A DNA stretch of 16,657 nt. It comes from a bacterium (lineage in GTDB: Bacteria > Patescibacteriota > Andersenbacteria > UBA10190). Shown here one piece after another: positions 1 to 7,991 of this stretch; positions within the stretch are counted from its first letter, which is position 1; the number at the start of each line of letters is the position of its first letter. Both the position numbers and the translations under genes were made by a program. Location: assembly GCA_002686445.1 (NCBI GenBank), contig NZCO01000050.1:1-16657 (forward strand). Reading direction: 5' to 3'. The notes beneath the pieces are model-generated. The model saw nothing but the letters and a program-made list of their open reading frames with translations, searched no databases and was not told the origin of the DNA.

Positions 1-224
1 AGCACGGGCTTACGTGGGCGTCGAGGCGGTGGTGTGCTAGCCGCGGCTGCGCGCGGTGCAGGTTTCGCTCGTTTGGCTGCGGGTTTGGGAGCCGAAACCG
101 TTGCGCGTTTACCGGAGCCACGTAGCGGACGGTCGCTACGCTTGGTGGGCTGGATATTGTACCGCTTGCGCACCTCCCATAGGATTCGCTTTTCAGCACC
201 CGATTGTTTTTTACTCTTCTTCAT
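1..224 (-). CDS. Basic Lys/Ala/Pro/Arg-rich protein, N-terminal part only
   Basis: Reading the minus strand from the ATG at 224-222, the frame stays open for 74 codons to the window edge, so only the N-terminus is seen. It begins MKKSKKQSGAEKRILWEV and then becomes a low-complexity tract rich in Lys, Arg, Ala and Pro. An in-frame TAG lies six codons upstream of the ATG, so this is the first possible start. No convincing Shine-Dalgarno precedes it. It is divergent from lepB across about 270 bases. The composition resembles disordered, nucleic-acid-binding tails such as those on histone-H1-like or ribosome-associated proteins. I do not recognise the family. The competing plus-strand frames over the same bases have no recognisable product and look like shadows. 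Confidence 0.5.
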   Translation of the reverse strand, partial: MKKSKKQSGAEKRILWEVRKRYNIQPTKRSDRPLRGSGKRATVSAPKPAAKRAKPAPRAAAASTPPPRRPRKPV

Positions 225-495
225 TAGTAAACAAGGCCGCTACGCGTGAATAAATAATAGTTAGTTTCCATGAGGCTTACGCGCTAATGCGCGATGGCCA
301 CGTCCAACACTGAGCACACCCGTTTGGTGCATGTTAAAGGAAGTATACCGAGTGTGTGCAGTAGTGCAAAACGGTAGGACTTTTTGCGATAATTGTCTAT
401 CTAGGTGCGCCCCAAGCTGCTGCGCGCTGCGGCCAGCCACGAAAACAGGCAGGTGCTGCCTTACGCTCCACTGTTTTTTATGTACAATGCACTGC
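225..495. other. Divergent intergenic region with possible promoters
   Basis: No gene is supported here. A plus-strand frame can be extended back from lepB to an ATG at 331, but the added residues are Cys-rich and unlike the signal-peptidase family, so I treat this as non-coding. An extended -10 (TG-C-GATAAT) lies at 385-393, and the lepB-proximal -10 TACAAT at 483-488. A short GC-rich inverted repeat (GCGC-TAAT-GCGC) lies near 278-289. A promoter for the minus-strand gene should also be here, but I see only weak AT-rich candidates around 245-260. Confidence 0.35.
461..488 (+). promoter_or_regulatory. lepB promoter, probably leaderless
   Basis: The -10 box TACAAT (483-488) ends seven bases before the ATG at 496, so transcription should start at or next to the A of the start codon. 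The -35 is weak (TTACGC at 461-466, 16-base spacer). No Shine-Dalgarno precedes the ATG. Confidence 0.5.
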
Positions 496-1098
496 ATGAC
501 TGAAGCACAGGAACCAGCCGGGGAATCAGCCATGGCAGCAGTCGGCGGATTTTTTTGGGAGCTTATTAAGGTAGTCATCATAGCGGCGGTCATTATTATT
601 CCGATTCGCTACTTTCTGGTGCAGCCCTTTTTCGTGCGCGGAGCGAGCATGGAGCCTACCTATAGTGACGGGGAGTATCTGATCATAGATCAATTGTCGT
701 ACCGGATGCGGGATCCCCGACGGGGAGAAGTAATTGTGTTTCGCTTTCCTGACAATCACTCCCAGTTTTTTATTAAACGCATCATAGGCCTCCCGGGCGA
801 GACAGTGACGATTGCCGACGGTCAGGTGTCTATCGTTAATAGTCAGTATCAGCAGGGTGCCAACTTAAACGAGGCGCAGTACCTCAGCGCTGAGCTACGC
901 ACTGGCGGACAACTCACCACCACGCTGGCGGAAGATGAGTATTTCGTACTGGGCGACAATCGGTTTTCTAGCTCTGATTCCCGTTCGTGGGGCGCCCTAT
1001 CCCGAAGCGAAATAGTTGGTCGCAGTCTGCTACGAGCATTTCCCTTTAATAGAGCTGAGGTATTTGATCCTGTCTCCCTAGGATTTATTAGTATTTAG
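496..1098 (+). CDS. lepB: Signal peptidase I (leader peptidase)
   Basis: Type I signal peptidase, the membrane serine protease that cleaves signal peptides from exported proteins; 200 residues from the ATG at 496. One membrane segment (about residues 23-41) is followed by the catalytic-serine motif GASMEPT (Ser51), then FFIKRIIGLPGE carrying the general base Lys94, and the late box YFVLGDNRFSSSDSR. All family boxes are present, so it should be active. I chose ATG 496 because a -10 box sits just upstream; ATG 532 is an alternative that trims 12 polar residues. The longer frame starting at 331 adds Cys-rich sequence foreign to the family. The giant secreted protein downstream, with its signal peptide and THA-Q cleavage site, is a plausible substrate. 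Confidence 0.95.
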   Translation: MTEAQEPAGESAMAAVGGFFWELIKVVIIAAVIIIPIRYFLVQPFFVRGASMEPTYSDGEYLIIDQLSYRMRDPRRGEVIVFRFPDNHSQFFIKRIIGLPGETVTIADGQVSIVNSQYQQGANLNEAQYLSAELRTGGQLTTTLAEDEYFVLGDNRFSSSDSRSWGALSRSEIVGRSLLRAFPFNRAEVFDPVSLGFISI

Positions 1099-1108
1099 CT
1101 GCGTAACT

Positions 1109-1137
1109 TTGCCATTTTGGCTGATGTTCCGTACCAT
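1109..1137 (+). promoter_or_regulatory. hisS promoter, near-leaderless
   Basis: TTGCCA (1109-1114), 17-base spacer, TACCAT (1132-1137). The -10 ends eight bases before the hisS ATG at 1146, so the transcript would begin within about two bases of the start codon. There is no Shine-Dalgarno. Confidence 0.6.
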
Positions 1138-1145
1138 AGGGATTC

Positions 1146-2618
1146 ATGATTGCGAAAAAAGCTACTAAACCAGCCCCGAAAGCGGCTAATAAGCCAGCTG
1201 CTGTTAAGGCTGGGGCCGGTAAGAGCGCCAAAAAGAAGAAAGAAAAGTCAGACTTTCCAGTCCAGACGCCTCGAGGTACCCGCGATATTTTGCCGCAGGA
1301 GCAGAAATACTGGGAGTATGTGGTAGAGACAGGCAAACAAGTTATCCGCGGATTTGGTTTTCAGCGCATCGATACGCCAATTTATGAGGAGAAGATTCTC
1401 TTTGCCCGAGCGGTCGGGGAGGAAACAGATATTGTGGAGAAAGAGATGTTCGAGCTTAAGTCTCGCAGCGCCGGTCATCAGTACGTGTTGCGGCCGGAGG
1501 CTACCGCCACACTCTGTCGAGCCTACATTGAGCACGGCATGCGCAGTTGGCCCAAGCCCGTGAAGATCTTTACGGTTGGTCCATATTTCCGTTATGAGCG
1601 TCCACAAGCTGGCCGCTGGCGCCAGCATCATCAGTTTAGCGTTGAGGTCTTTGGTTCACTCGCGCCAGTGACTGATGCTGAGGTGATTTTCATGCTGCAC
1701 AGCCTATTCACGGACCTCGGACTCGAAGAGTACACCTTGCAGATAAATAGCCTAGGTGAGCCCAAGGAACGCAAAGAATATATCAAATTGCTGAAGGATC
1801 ACTATCGTCGTAATCGCAGCAAACTATGTAAGGATTGTAAGGAACGGTTGAAGACGAACCCACTCCGCGTGTTGGACTGCAAAGAGGAAAAGTGTCTGCA
1901 GGTCAGTAACACTGCGCCCCGTCTGCTCGATCACTTGGGCGATGAATCACGTACTCATTTTGAAACGGTGCTAGCCATGCTAGACGACCTTAAGGTTCCC
2001 TATGAAGTAACGCCAGGCTTGGTACGCGGGCTAGATTATTACCGACACACCGTGTTCGAGTTTGTAGGCAAGGGCACCGAAGAGCGTCCGGCCTTGACCT
2101 TTGCTGGTGGCGGCCGATACGACAACTTGGTAAAAGCCTTGGGCGGACGCGACACTCCTGGTATCGGTGCCGGAGTCGGCGTGGAGCGTGTAATCGAGCA
2201 GGTAAAAGCGGAAGGGATAGACCTCACCATTACTGACGCACCGCAAATTTTTGTTGCCCACTTAGGAGAGGCAGCGAAGGTAGAAGCATTGCAACTATTG
2301 CGAGAATTGCAGCAAGCGGAGATACCTTTTGCTGAGAGTCTGGATCGTGATGGCATGCAAGGACAGCTCAAGGCTGCGGACCGCATTAATGCGCAATGGA
2401 CGTTGATCGTTGGCCATAAAGAAGTGATAGACAAGACAGTTATCCTGCGCAGTATGGAAAGTGGTATGCAAGAAGTCATTGCTCGCAGTGATCTGATAGA
2501 AGAGCTACATGAGCGGCTCAGTATGACATCAGCGACCGCCGCAGACGGCACCGCTGCTTCCACCGCAGGCGTCGACGAAGACGAAGAAGAGGAAGAAGCC
2601 GGCAAAAAAAAGAAATAA
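1146..2618 (+). CDS. hisS: Histidyl-tRNA synthetase with basic N-terminal extension
   Basis: Charges tRNA-His with histidine in the cytoplasm; a class II synthetase of 490 residues. The core begins near residue 38 with the family start TPRGTRDILP. Motif 2 follows (FTVGPYFRYERPQAGRWRQ), then the histidine-specific box GLVRGLDYYRHTVFEF, motif 3 around AGGGRYDNLV and GAGVGVERV, and a C-terminal anticodon-binding domain. A Cys-containing insert lies mid-protein (KDCKERL...LDCKEEKC), a feature of many bacterial HisRS. Two additions are odd: about 37 Lys/Ala/Pro-rich residues before the core, and a tail of alternating acidic and basic runs (EDEEEEEAGKKKK). The promoter placement supports the ATG at 1146, so the extension is probably translated. 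No clear terminator follows; the hit promoter begins about 60 bases downstream. Confidence 0.95.
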   Translation: MIAKKATKPAPKAANKPAAVKAGAGKSAKKKKEKSDFPVQTPRGTRDILPQEQKYWEYVVETGKQVIRGFGFQRIDTPIYEEKILFARAVGEETDIVEKEMFELKSRSAGHQYVLRPEATATLCRAYIEHGMRSWPKPVKIFTVGPYFRYERPQAGRWRQHHQFSVEVFGSLAPVTDAEVIFMLHSLFTDLGLEEYTLQINSLGEPKERKEYIKLLKDHYRRNRSKLCKDCKERLKTNPLRVLDCKEEKCLQVSNTAPRLLDHLGDESRTHFETVLAMLDDLKVPYEVTPGLVRGLDYYRHTVFEFVGKGTEERPALTFAGGGRYDNLVKALGGRDTPGIGAGVGVERVIEQVKAEGIDLTITDAPQIFVAHLGEAAKVEALQLLRELQQAEIPFAESLDRDGMQGQLKAADRINAQWTLIVGHKEVIDKTVILRSMESGMQEVIARSDLIEELHERLSMTSATAADGTAASTAGVDEDEEEEEAGKKKK

Positions 2619-2679
2619 GGCCCCGCTAAGGCTCTTCAGGCCCAAGAGGCGCACCAGCATCTGGGCAAAAACTACTATC

Positions 2680-2706
2680 TTGCTACGCCAGTAAATACGA
2701 TATACT
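2680..2706 (+). promoter_or_regulatory. Promoter of the hit / giant surface protein unit
   Basis: The -10 TATACT (2701-2706) is good. A TTGCTA at 2680-2685 could serve as -35, but the spacer is only 15 bases. The expected transcript start is about 2713, leaving a leader of roughly 4 bases before the ATG at 2717. Confidence 0.45.
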
Positions 2707-2716
2707 GGTAGGTGTT

Positions 2717-3055
2717 ATGTCAGACTGTATCTTCTGCAGTATTGCCGCAGGCAGCACGCCGGTTGACGTGGTGCAAGAAAACGACGACACGATTTTCTTT
2801 CGGGACATTAGTCCCAAGGCTAAGGTGCACGTTCAAGGAATTCCTAAGAAACACGTGACCAGTTTTGCCGTGGCTGATAAGCAAACGATGAGCCGCTTAC
2901 TGACCGGCGCGCAAGCGGCGGCAGAGAAGTTGGGCCTAGTGGAGAGTGGATTTCGTTTGATTATCAATACCGGTAGCGATTCTGGGTGGGAGGTTCATCA
3001 TCTCCATGTGCACATCTTAGGCGGGGAACCGCTTGGCCCCCTGCGGTGCCAGTAA
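2717..3055 (+). CDS. HIT-family (histidine triad) nucleotide-binding protein
   Basis: Small cytosolic nucleoside phosphoramidase/hydrolase of the HINT branch, 112 residues, the normal length. The N-terminus CIFCSIAAGSTPVDVVQEND is typical of the family. The catalytic histidine triad is intact near the C-terminus (EVHHLHVHILGG), followed by the usual GEPLG end. It is the first gene of a two-gene unit: its TAA is followed after only four bases by the ATG of the giant surface protein. The physiological substrate of bacterial HINT proteins is not well settled. The pairing with a surface protein is probably a shared transcript rather than a shared pathway. Confidence 0.93.
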   Translation: MSDCIFCSIAAGSTPVDVVQENDDTIFFRDISPKAKVHVQGIPKKHVTSFAVADKQTMSRLLTGAQAAAEKLGLVESGFRLIINTGSDSGWEVHHLHVHILGGEPLGPLRCQ

Positions 3056-3059
3056 TCAT

Positions 3060-6000
3060 ATGACTATGAGCCGCTCTCGTTACTTGTCTGTAGGGATTCT
3101 GTTGGCGTTTCTCTTGGCAGTCCCACTCACTACCCACGCCCAACTCCTCCCAGACTGTGATCCCTTACCATCAGCAACGAACGCTTGTTCAGTTGGTGAC
3201 TTACTGGGATTAATAGTAAACGTCTATAACTTCTTAATAGGGGCGGCGGCCTTAGTCGCGGTGCTGTTCTTAATCTGGGGTGGAGCTCGAATGCTCTATT
3301 GGGGGTTCTTAGAAGATTCAGCCTCTGAGTTAGCAGCAGCTAAGTTAACCGCCAGGCGTAGCTTAGGTGGTTTTATCATTGTCTTACTTGCCTACCTACT
3401 GGTGAACACCACCATTGGTCTGTTAGGCGGTGGTGGTATTAACGGCATCTTGAATCAAGTCTTGAATCTGACCACGGCTGTGGCGCCGGGGGGAGCGGCT
3501 TCAGCGCCATCGGGGCTGGCCGCAATTCCGGGTGTGGACCCGAACGATCCGAGCAATATTCGGGCCTTCGGTACGTTAGACGGAAATGGTGATGGTGAGA
3601 TTGCTCCGCTCGAGCCAGGAGACGAGGTGCCTTTAATTGCCCAGGGATTAGCCGCCGCCAATAGCGGCTCGGGTGATGACAATTATGATGACCAGTTTGA
3701 TTTGAACGGCAATAATGTTGTAGATCCGCCAGACATAGACTCGCTGGTCAGCGTGTATCTGGGCAGCCAAGCAGCAGCCGCCAATAATGCAGTCGCTTCG
3801 CCGCCCGGCACTAACAGTCCTCTTTCAACGACACAGCCGCCGCGAGCACCAGTGCCGACTGACGAATCAGGCGGACAGTTGCCGCTATCGTGGCGGACAC
3901 TCTTGTTTGGGACAGTCGAAGCTGCCCAGCACGAAAATGTCGTGCCCCCCGTGGCTCCCTGGCAGAATCCACAGAACCCGCTCGACGTAAATGATGATGG
4001 CAGCGTGACGCCAATTGATGCGCTGCAGATCATCAACGACATACACGCGAACGGGGCACGCACGCTCGCTCCAGCACCCTATTACGATACTGATGGTAAT
4101 GGTCGCATTGCCAACAACGATGCGACGCTCATCACTGAATATTTGAATCGCCTGGCAGCTGGCGTAGCCTCCGACGAGCGCCCAATTGGGACGAGTCCGT
4201 TCTGGCAAAATCAAAGCGAGCCATTTGATACCTCGGGCGATGGTGTAATCGTACCGCTCGATGCCCTGTTGGTTATTAATGAGCTGAACAGAAATGGATC
4301 TCGCGTCTTACTGACACCACCACCGTATCTTGATGTTGATGGTAACAACGTGGTTAATGGCTTCGATATCCAGCGGGTGGCCGATGCGATCAATGATGTG
4401 GGAGCAGCCAATGGCGATGATGGGTCAGACGCAGCTAACGTTGGCTTCGGCGCGGCCAGTCCGTCAGCCTTCGCAATTTTAGATACGAATGCGGATGGGG
4501 AGCTCAGGCTAGATGAGGTGCAGCCGACATTCGATGAGCTGGTGCAAACGTCAGGAGCTCGGCAAACCGACGCCACCTATGTAGCCGCCTACGACCTAGA
4601 CCGGAATGGTGTGGTGGAGGCAGCTGACATCATTGGCTTCGCCGATACCTACGTTATTAACCATCGGCGGTCCGGGCTTGGTGGGAGCGCCGCGACACTA
4701 CCTGATCCGAACCCCGTCGCACCGACTGCAGGAGAGACGGTTATCTTGCCCGATGATGCCCACCAACTGTTTGTCACCTCGGGAGCCTATCCAGGAGACG
4801 TTCGTCGACAATTAGTGCAGGACGATCGATACGTGCCAACCCCGAGCGGTATTGAAGCGGCTCATCAAGCCTGTAATCTGGCAGCGGCTGACGCAGGCTT
4901 GCAAGACAGTCACACGGACGCGAACTGGTTTGCGCTCCTCTCGACGCCTAATTATCCGGTTAACAATCTTCTCGATGGCCCAGTTTATTCTGTTACCAAT
5001 CAGTTAATCGCCCAAACACCTGATGACTTGTGGTCAGGGCATGCCGACACCAGCACCAGTCGTCTTGTCTCGGAGCTTGGTATCCCTGTCCATGGTAATC
5101 CCAGAGTGTGGACCGGGACTTCGATCAACGGTGAGGCTCATGATACCCAGCACTGTGCCTATTGGACCAGTGGCAATGCGCAAACCCCAGGTGTGCATGG
5201 CACGTTAACTAGTGATGGCATTCGTTGGTATAGTGACGGATTCCAAGCGTGTACATTGCCTGCTCACTTGTACTGCGTGAATGGAGTTTCTCGAGCGTCG
5301 GGGAATATTATTGGTGGACCTACCGAAGAAAATGATGTGCAAGTTGATGCGGTGCAAGTAGTCGGCTTAACCAGTGGTGTGACTGATGTCGACGCCTCGG
5401 CAGCCCACACCTGTGCCGTCCATAATGGGGCAGCTAAGTGTTTTGGGGAAAATGAGTACGGCCAACTCGGTAATGATAGCTTTGCTGCTAGTTCACTACC
5501 GGTCCAGGTGCAAGGACTGGGCAGTGGCGTGACGAAAGTGGCCACCGGCAGCGGACACTCCTGTGCCCTCGTGAATGGAGGAGTCCAGTGCTGGGGCCGT
5601 AACGGATTTCGGCAGTTGGGTAATACAAGCACGACCGTTTCAGCGAGCAAGACACCGGTACCTGTTGAGGGATTAAGCAGCGGCGTCACGGACATTGTGG
5701 CGGGGTCAGCGCACAGCTGCGCTGTACACAACGGGGTCGTAAAGTGTTGGGGCGGACACATGTCTGGGCAGCTCGGGTCCAGTCAATCATTTGGTACGCG
5801 CGGTAATGGCTCAGATAACGTCAGCGCGACGCCGCTGACGGTTGAAGGGATGCCAGCCGCCGTGGGAGGCGGTGGGCTCGAGATTACGTCACTTTCCGCT
5901 GGGATGGAGCACACCTGTGTTACGACGCGCAGTCCCGAGCGAACACTGTGCTGGGGCGGTGAACTGCATCGCGACAACATCAGCGGTATTCGCCGCTGGA

Positions 6001-7862
6001 CGCAGGCGTCAAGCAAGAACACGGCCACGGAGGTTGGAGCAGCACTTGGGCGCTACATGGTAGCGGCCGGTTGGTGGGAAACCTCTCATATAGGTGGAGA
6101 CGCGTTTAGCCGAACAACTATTAAGGGCTTTGGGCGTCAGTGGCCTATCCCGGTGTCGACGGCAACTCGCGCCACGGTGCTGGTTCCCCTTAGCAATACA
6201 GGTACACCGTGGCCGACGGTGATTGATGCGGCTGGCGGGCGTGATCATGCTTGCGTCGCCACGACGACAGGACAGGCCTATTGTTGGCCAACTGATATTC
6301 GCGGCAACATGTTTGGACAAGTTGGTGAGGTGCACCCGAGCGATACCTATGTTGATCCCGGCGGCACGGCACACGTAGAGCGCACGCCACAGATAGTAAG
6401 TACCTGGAAGCCAGTACAAGTACCTAACCTGTCCGCGGTGAGCAAAGTTGCCGCCGGTGGCAACCATTCCTGTGCGATCGCGGGTGGGAGTTTGAAATGT
6501 TGGGGTGGCAATCTGCGCGGTCAGTTAGGCAACGGTCGAGTATTGGCGCCGCCGCCGGCTGCGCCGGGATTACCACAGGTGCCACCCAGCTCGGGGTTGC
6601 AGGAAATCCCAGATGAGTTGAGGCAGCGGCCAAGCTGGCTCGCCACTTCGCCAGTGCAGGATATCAGTGTGGGGCGGGACCTAACTTGCGCTAAGACGAA
6701 CACAACGCTGAAGTGTTGGATTCCTCAGACGAACCAAACGCCGGCTTTGAATTTCACTCACGCTGAAGATGATCTACTGTCTCGCTACGCACTTCCTCGA
6801 ACGCTGCTGGAAATTGGTCGCGGTGGCTCAGACGTCACTGACTATCAGCTAACTGACTCTAACGGTTGTTACATCCAACTTGGGAAGGTTAACTGTTGGG
6901 GCGATAACAGATTTGGACAAATTGGCCGGACGATTGATCCTGAGCTGGATTACTTCCGTCCTATTAACTTCGGCTTTGATGTTAATACCGTCCTAGGGGT
7001 TCCTGATGGGGCAACCAAGGTTGTTACTGGAGCCACAAGCTGTGCAATCGCTAATAGCCAATTGTATTGCTGGGGAGACAACTCGTTTGGCCAGCTAGGT
7101 GATGGCAGTAAGACGACACGCAGCGAGGTGCGTGCTGTCAGCGGTATGACTAGCGTCACCGACGTTGCCAACGGGCCATTCGCCACCTGTGCGGTGAACA
7201 ATGGCGGACTATATTGTTGGGGCTGGATTACTCCGGGCTTTAATACCCCATCTACGGGTGAGCAAGTACTGCAACAGGGGACAACCACGCCGACGCTGAT
7301 TCCGGGCTTCGAATCTGGCGTCACCAAGGTGGGCCAGTCGTGGGGTAATGTATGCGCCGTGCAAAATGGTTCGCTGAAATGCTGGGGCGATAACAAGCTT
7401 GGCCAGCTAGGCGTTGTAGGAGCCGGGACCGCTGACGCAGTCACACTGCCAGGGTTAGAGTCCGGCGTTACTGATTTCCATGTTGGTCCTACGAGCTGTG
7501 CCATAAAGAGCGGCGCGGCATTGTGTTGGGGACAAGCTGATAAGGGAGTGCTCGGTGACGGTGTGACCGATCGGGTTCCGGAGTCCGTACCAGGACTCAA
7601 TAATCCGATTACGTTCCGAGCAACGCCACAACTGGTTGAAGGTCTAGACTCTGGTGTCACGGCGCTGAGCTACGGTTGGGGTATGGGGTGCGCAGTGCAG
7701 AATACCGAGCTCAAATGTTGGGGTCGTAACCGGGTATCGCGGCGTCGTACGGACGATCAGTCTATCTACTCATTTGGTCGTCTTGGTGTCGGGGTTTGGA
7801 ATGGGGACAAGGCCCACTACAACATCGAGTTCAGCGCTGTTCCTCTGCCCACGTGGCTATAA
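3060..7862 (+). CDS. Giant pilin-anchored surface protein: dockerin, DUF1554 and RCC1 modules
   Basis: A 1600-residue predicted surface protein. Order of parts: signal peptide (1-27, cleavage after THA); a T4SS-pilin/VirB2-like unit with two hydrophobic segments (about 51-73 and 101-122); a Gly/Ala/Pro linker; four dockerin-like modules (about 167-237, 301-366, 380-448, 470-536) with DxNxDG-type calcium loops; a DUF1554/endostatin-like domain (about 564-743) with YPGDV, GIEAAHQACN, VWTGTSINGEA and LYCVNG; then 13 RCC1-type blades (about 762-1600), most carrying a Cys-x8-Cys pair. No C-terminal anchor or sorting motif is seen. I chose ATG 3060 because the signal peptide follows directly; ATG 3066 is equally possible, and the longer frame from 3033 overlaps hit. 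There is no Shine-Dalgarno and no own promoter, so translation is probably coupled to hit. Inference: an anchored, calcium- and disulfide-stabilised adhesin or binding protein. The ligand is unknown. Confidence 0.85.
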   Translation: MTMSRSRYLSVGILLAFLLAVPLTTHAQLLPDCDPLPSATNACSVGDLLGLIVNVYNFLIGAAALVAVLFLIWGGARMLYWGFLEDSASELAAAKLTARRSLGGFIIVLLAYLLVNTTIGLLGGGGINGILNQVLNLTTAVAPGGAASAPSGLAAIPGVDPNDPSNIRAFGTLDGNGDGEIAPLEPGDEVPLIAQGLAAANSGSGDDNYDDQFDLNGNNVVDPPDIDSLVSVYLGSQAAAANNAVASPPGTNSPLSTTQPPRAPVPTDESGGQLPLSWRTLLFGTVEAAQHENVVPPVAPWQNPQNPLDVNDDGSVTPIDALQIINDIHANGARTLAPAPYYDTDGNGRIANNDATLITEYLNRLAAGVASDERPIGTSPFWQNQSEPFDTSGDGVIVPLDALLVINELNRNGSRVLLTPPPYLDVDGNNVVNGFDIQRVADAINDVGAANGDDGSDAANVGFGAASPSAFAILDTNADGELRLDEVQPTFDELVQTSGARQTDATYVAAYDLDRNGVVEAADIIGFADTYVINHRRSGLGGSAATLPDPNPVAPTAGETVILPDDAHQLFVTSGAYPGDVRRQLVQDDRYVPTPSGIEAAHQACNLAAADAGLQDSHTDANWFALLSTPNYPVNNLLDGPVYSVTNQLIAQTPDDLWSGHADTSTSRLVSELGIPVHGNPRVWTGTSINGEAHDTQHCAYWTSGNAQTPGVHGTLTSDGIRWYSDGFQACTLPAHLYCVNGVSRASGNIIGGPTEENDVQVDAVQVVGLTSGVTDVDASAAHTCAVHNGAAKCFGENEYGQLGNDSFAASSLPVQVQGLGSGVTKVATGSGHSCALVNGGVQCWGRNGFRQLGNTSTTVSASKTPVPVEGLSSGVTDIVAGSAHSCAVHNGVVKCWGGHMSGQLGSSQSFGTRGNGSDNVSATPLTVEGMPAAVGGGGLEITSLSAGMEHTCVTTRSPERTLCWGGELHRDNISGIRRWTQASSKNTATEVGAALGRYMVAAGWWETSHIGGDAFSRTTIKGFGRQWPIPVSTATRATVLVPLSNTGTPWPTVIDAAGGRDHACVATTTGQAYCWPTDIRGNMFGQVGEVHPSDTYVDPGGTAHVERTPQIVSTWKPVQVPNLSAVSKVAAGGNHSCAIAGGSLKCWGGNLRGQLGNGRVLAPPPAAPGLPQVPPSSGLQEIPDELRQRPSWLATSPVQDISVGRDLTCAKTNTTLKCWIPQTNQTPALNFTHAEDDLLSRYALPRTLLEIGRGGSDVTDYQLTDSNGCYIQLGKVNCWGDNRFGQIGRTIDPELDYFRPINFGFDVNTVLGVPDGATKVVTGATSCAIANSQLYCWGDNSFGQLGDGSKTTRSEVRAVSGMTSVTDVANGPFATCAVNNGGLYCWGWITPGFNTPSTGEQVLQQGTTTPTLIPGFESGVTKVGQSWGNVCAVQNGSLKCWGDNKLGQLGVVGAGTADAVTLPGLESGVTDFHVGPTSCAIKSGAALCWGQADKGVLGDGVTDRVPESVPGLNNPITFRATPQLVEGLDSGVTALSYGWGMGCAVQNTELKCWGRNRVSRRRTDDQSIYSFGRLGVGVWNGDKAHYNIEFSAVPLPTWL
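3560..4665 (+). repeat. Four dockerin-like calcium-binding modules
   Basis: Protein-level repeats within the giant gene. Units start near nucleotides 3560, 3958, 4199 and 4468. Units 2 and 3 carry the WQNPQNPLDVNDDG / FWQNQSEPFDTSGDG opening, then a PxDALxxIN helix and a second DxDGN loop, which is the type I dockerin pattern. Units 1 and 4 are more diverged (DGNGDGE, DTNADGE, DLDRNGVVE). The linkers between units are Ala/Pro/Gly rich. Confidence 0.75.
4750..5288 (+). other. DUF1554 / endostatin-like domain within the giant protein
   Basis: The stretch runs from HQLFVTSGAYPGDV to LYCVNG. It has the conserved run of an early FVTS strand, a GIEAAHQACN helix, a WFALLS segment, VWTGTSINGEA, a HCAYWTSG box and a terminal CTLPAHLYC. 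This pattern is what I recall for DUF1554 proteins, whose fold resembles collagen XV/XVIII endostatin and which are known from Leptospira surface lipoproteins. The identification is from memory of the motif pattern, not a search. Confidence 0.6.
5344..7862 (+). repeat. Thirteen RCC1-type beta-propeller repeats with paired cysteines
   Basis: Blades follow the pattern GLxSGVTxVxxGxxHSCAVxNGxxKCWGxNxxGQLG. I count 13 Cys...CW/CF cores: HTCAVHNG, HSCALVNG, HSCAVHNG, HTCVTTRS, HACVATTT, HSCAIAGG, LTCAKTNT, NGCYIQLG, TSCAIANS, ATCAVNNG, NVCAVQNG, TSCAIKSG and MGCAVQNT. Most have exactly eight residues between the cysteines. Thirteen blades suit two adjacent propellers of six or seven blades. Several blades (4, 5, 7, 10, 13) have long insertions or lack the GQLG end. 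Confidence 0.8.
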
Positions 7863-7991
7863 AAGTGGCTAGGCGCACGTGAGGTCCTTGGTGCACCGGC
7901 AAGCGTCGTTGACGATGGTAGCTAATCGTGGCAGGATAGGCTCAGTAATTTACTCAATAGGTTCTTAAGTGGGAGGTGTCTTTAATAGTCC
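7863..7991 (+). promoter_or_regulatory. rpsU upstream region: weak promoter and distant Shine-Dalgarno
   Basis: A TTGACG at 7909-7914 could be a -35, with a poor -10 (AGGATA) 18 bases on. A GGGAGGTG at 7971-7978 would be a strong Shine-Dalgarno but lies 14 bases from the GTG at 7992, farther than usual. An alternative -10, TTTAAT (7981-7986), ends five bases before the GTG and would give a leaderless start. The sequence does not decide between the two. Confidence 0.35.

Noticed and set aside
34..253. Two overlapping plus-strand frames at the left edge
   Set aside because: They have no recognisable product and lie opposite an open minus-strand frame with a coherent basic protein start.
331..495. 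Upstream extension of lepB to ATG 331
   Set aside because: The added 55 residues are Cys-rich and unlike signal peptidases, and a -10 box lies inside this stretch just before ATG 496.
2039..2605. 188-codon minus-strand frame opposite hisS
   Set aside because: Ser-rich low-complexity product opposite a strongly conserved gene; an antisense shadow.
2630..2660. Terminator after hisS
   Set aside because: CTCTT/AAGAG pairing is short, has a mismatch below it and no T-run follows.
6950..7660. Long minus-strand frames opposite the RCC1 region (also 5264-5761 and 6009-6467)
   Set aside because: Their Pro/Ser/Gln-Thr repeat pattern mirrors the RCC1 repeats on the other strand; no family features.
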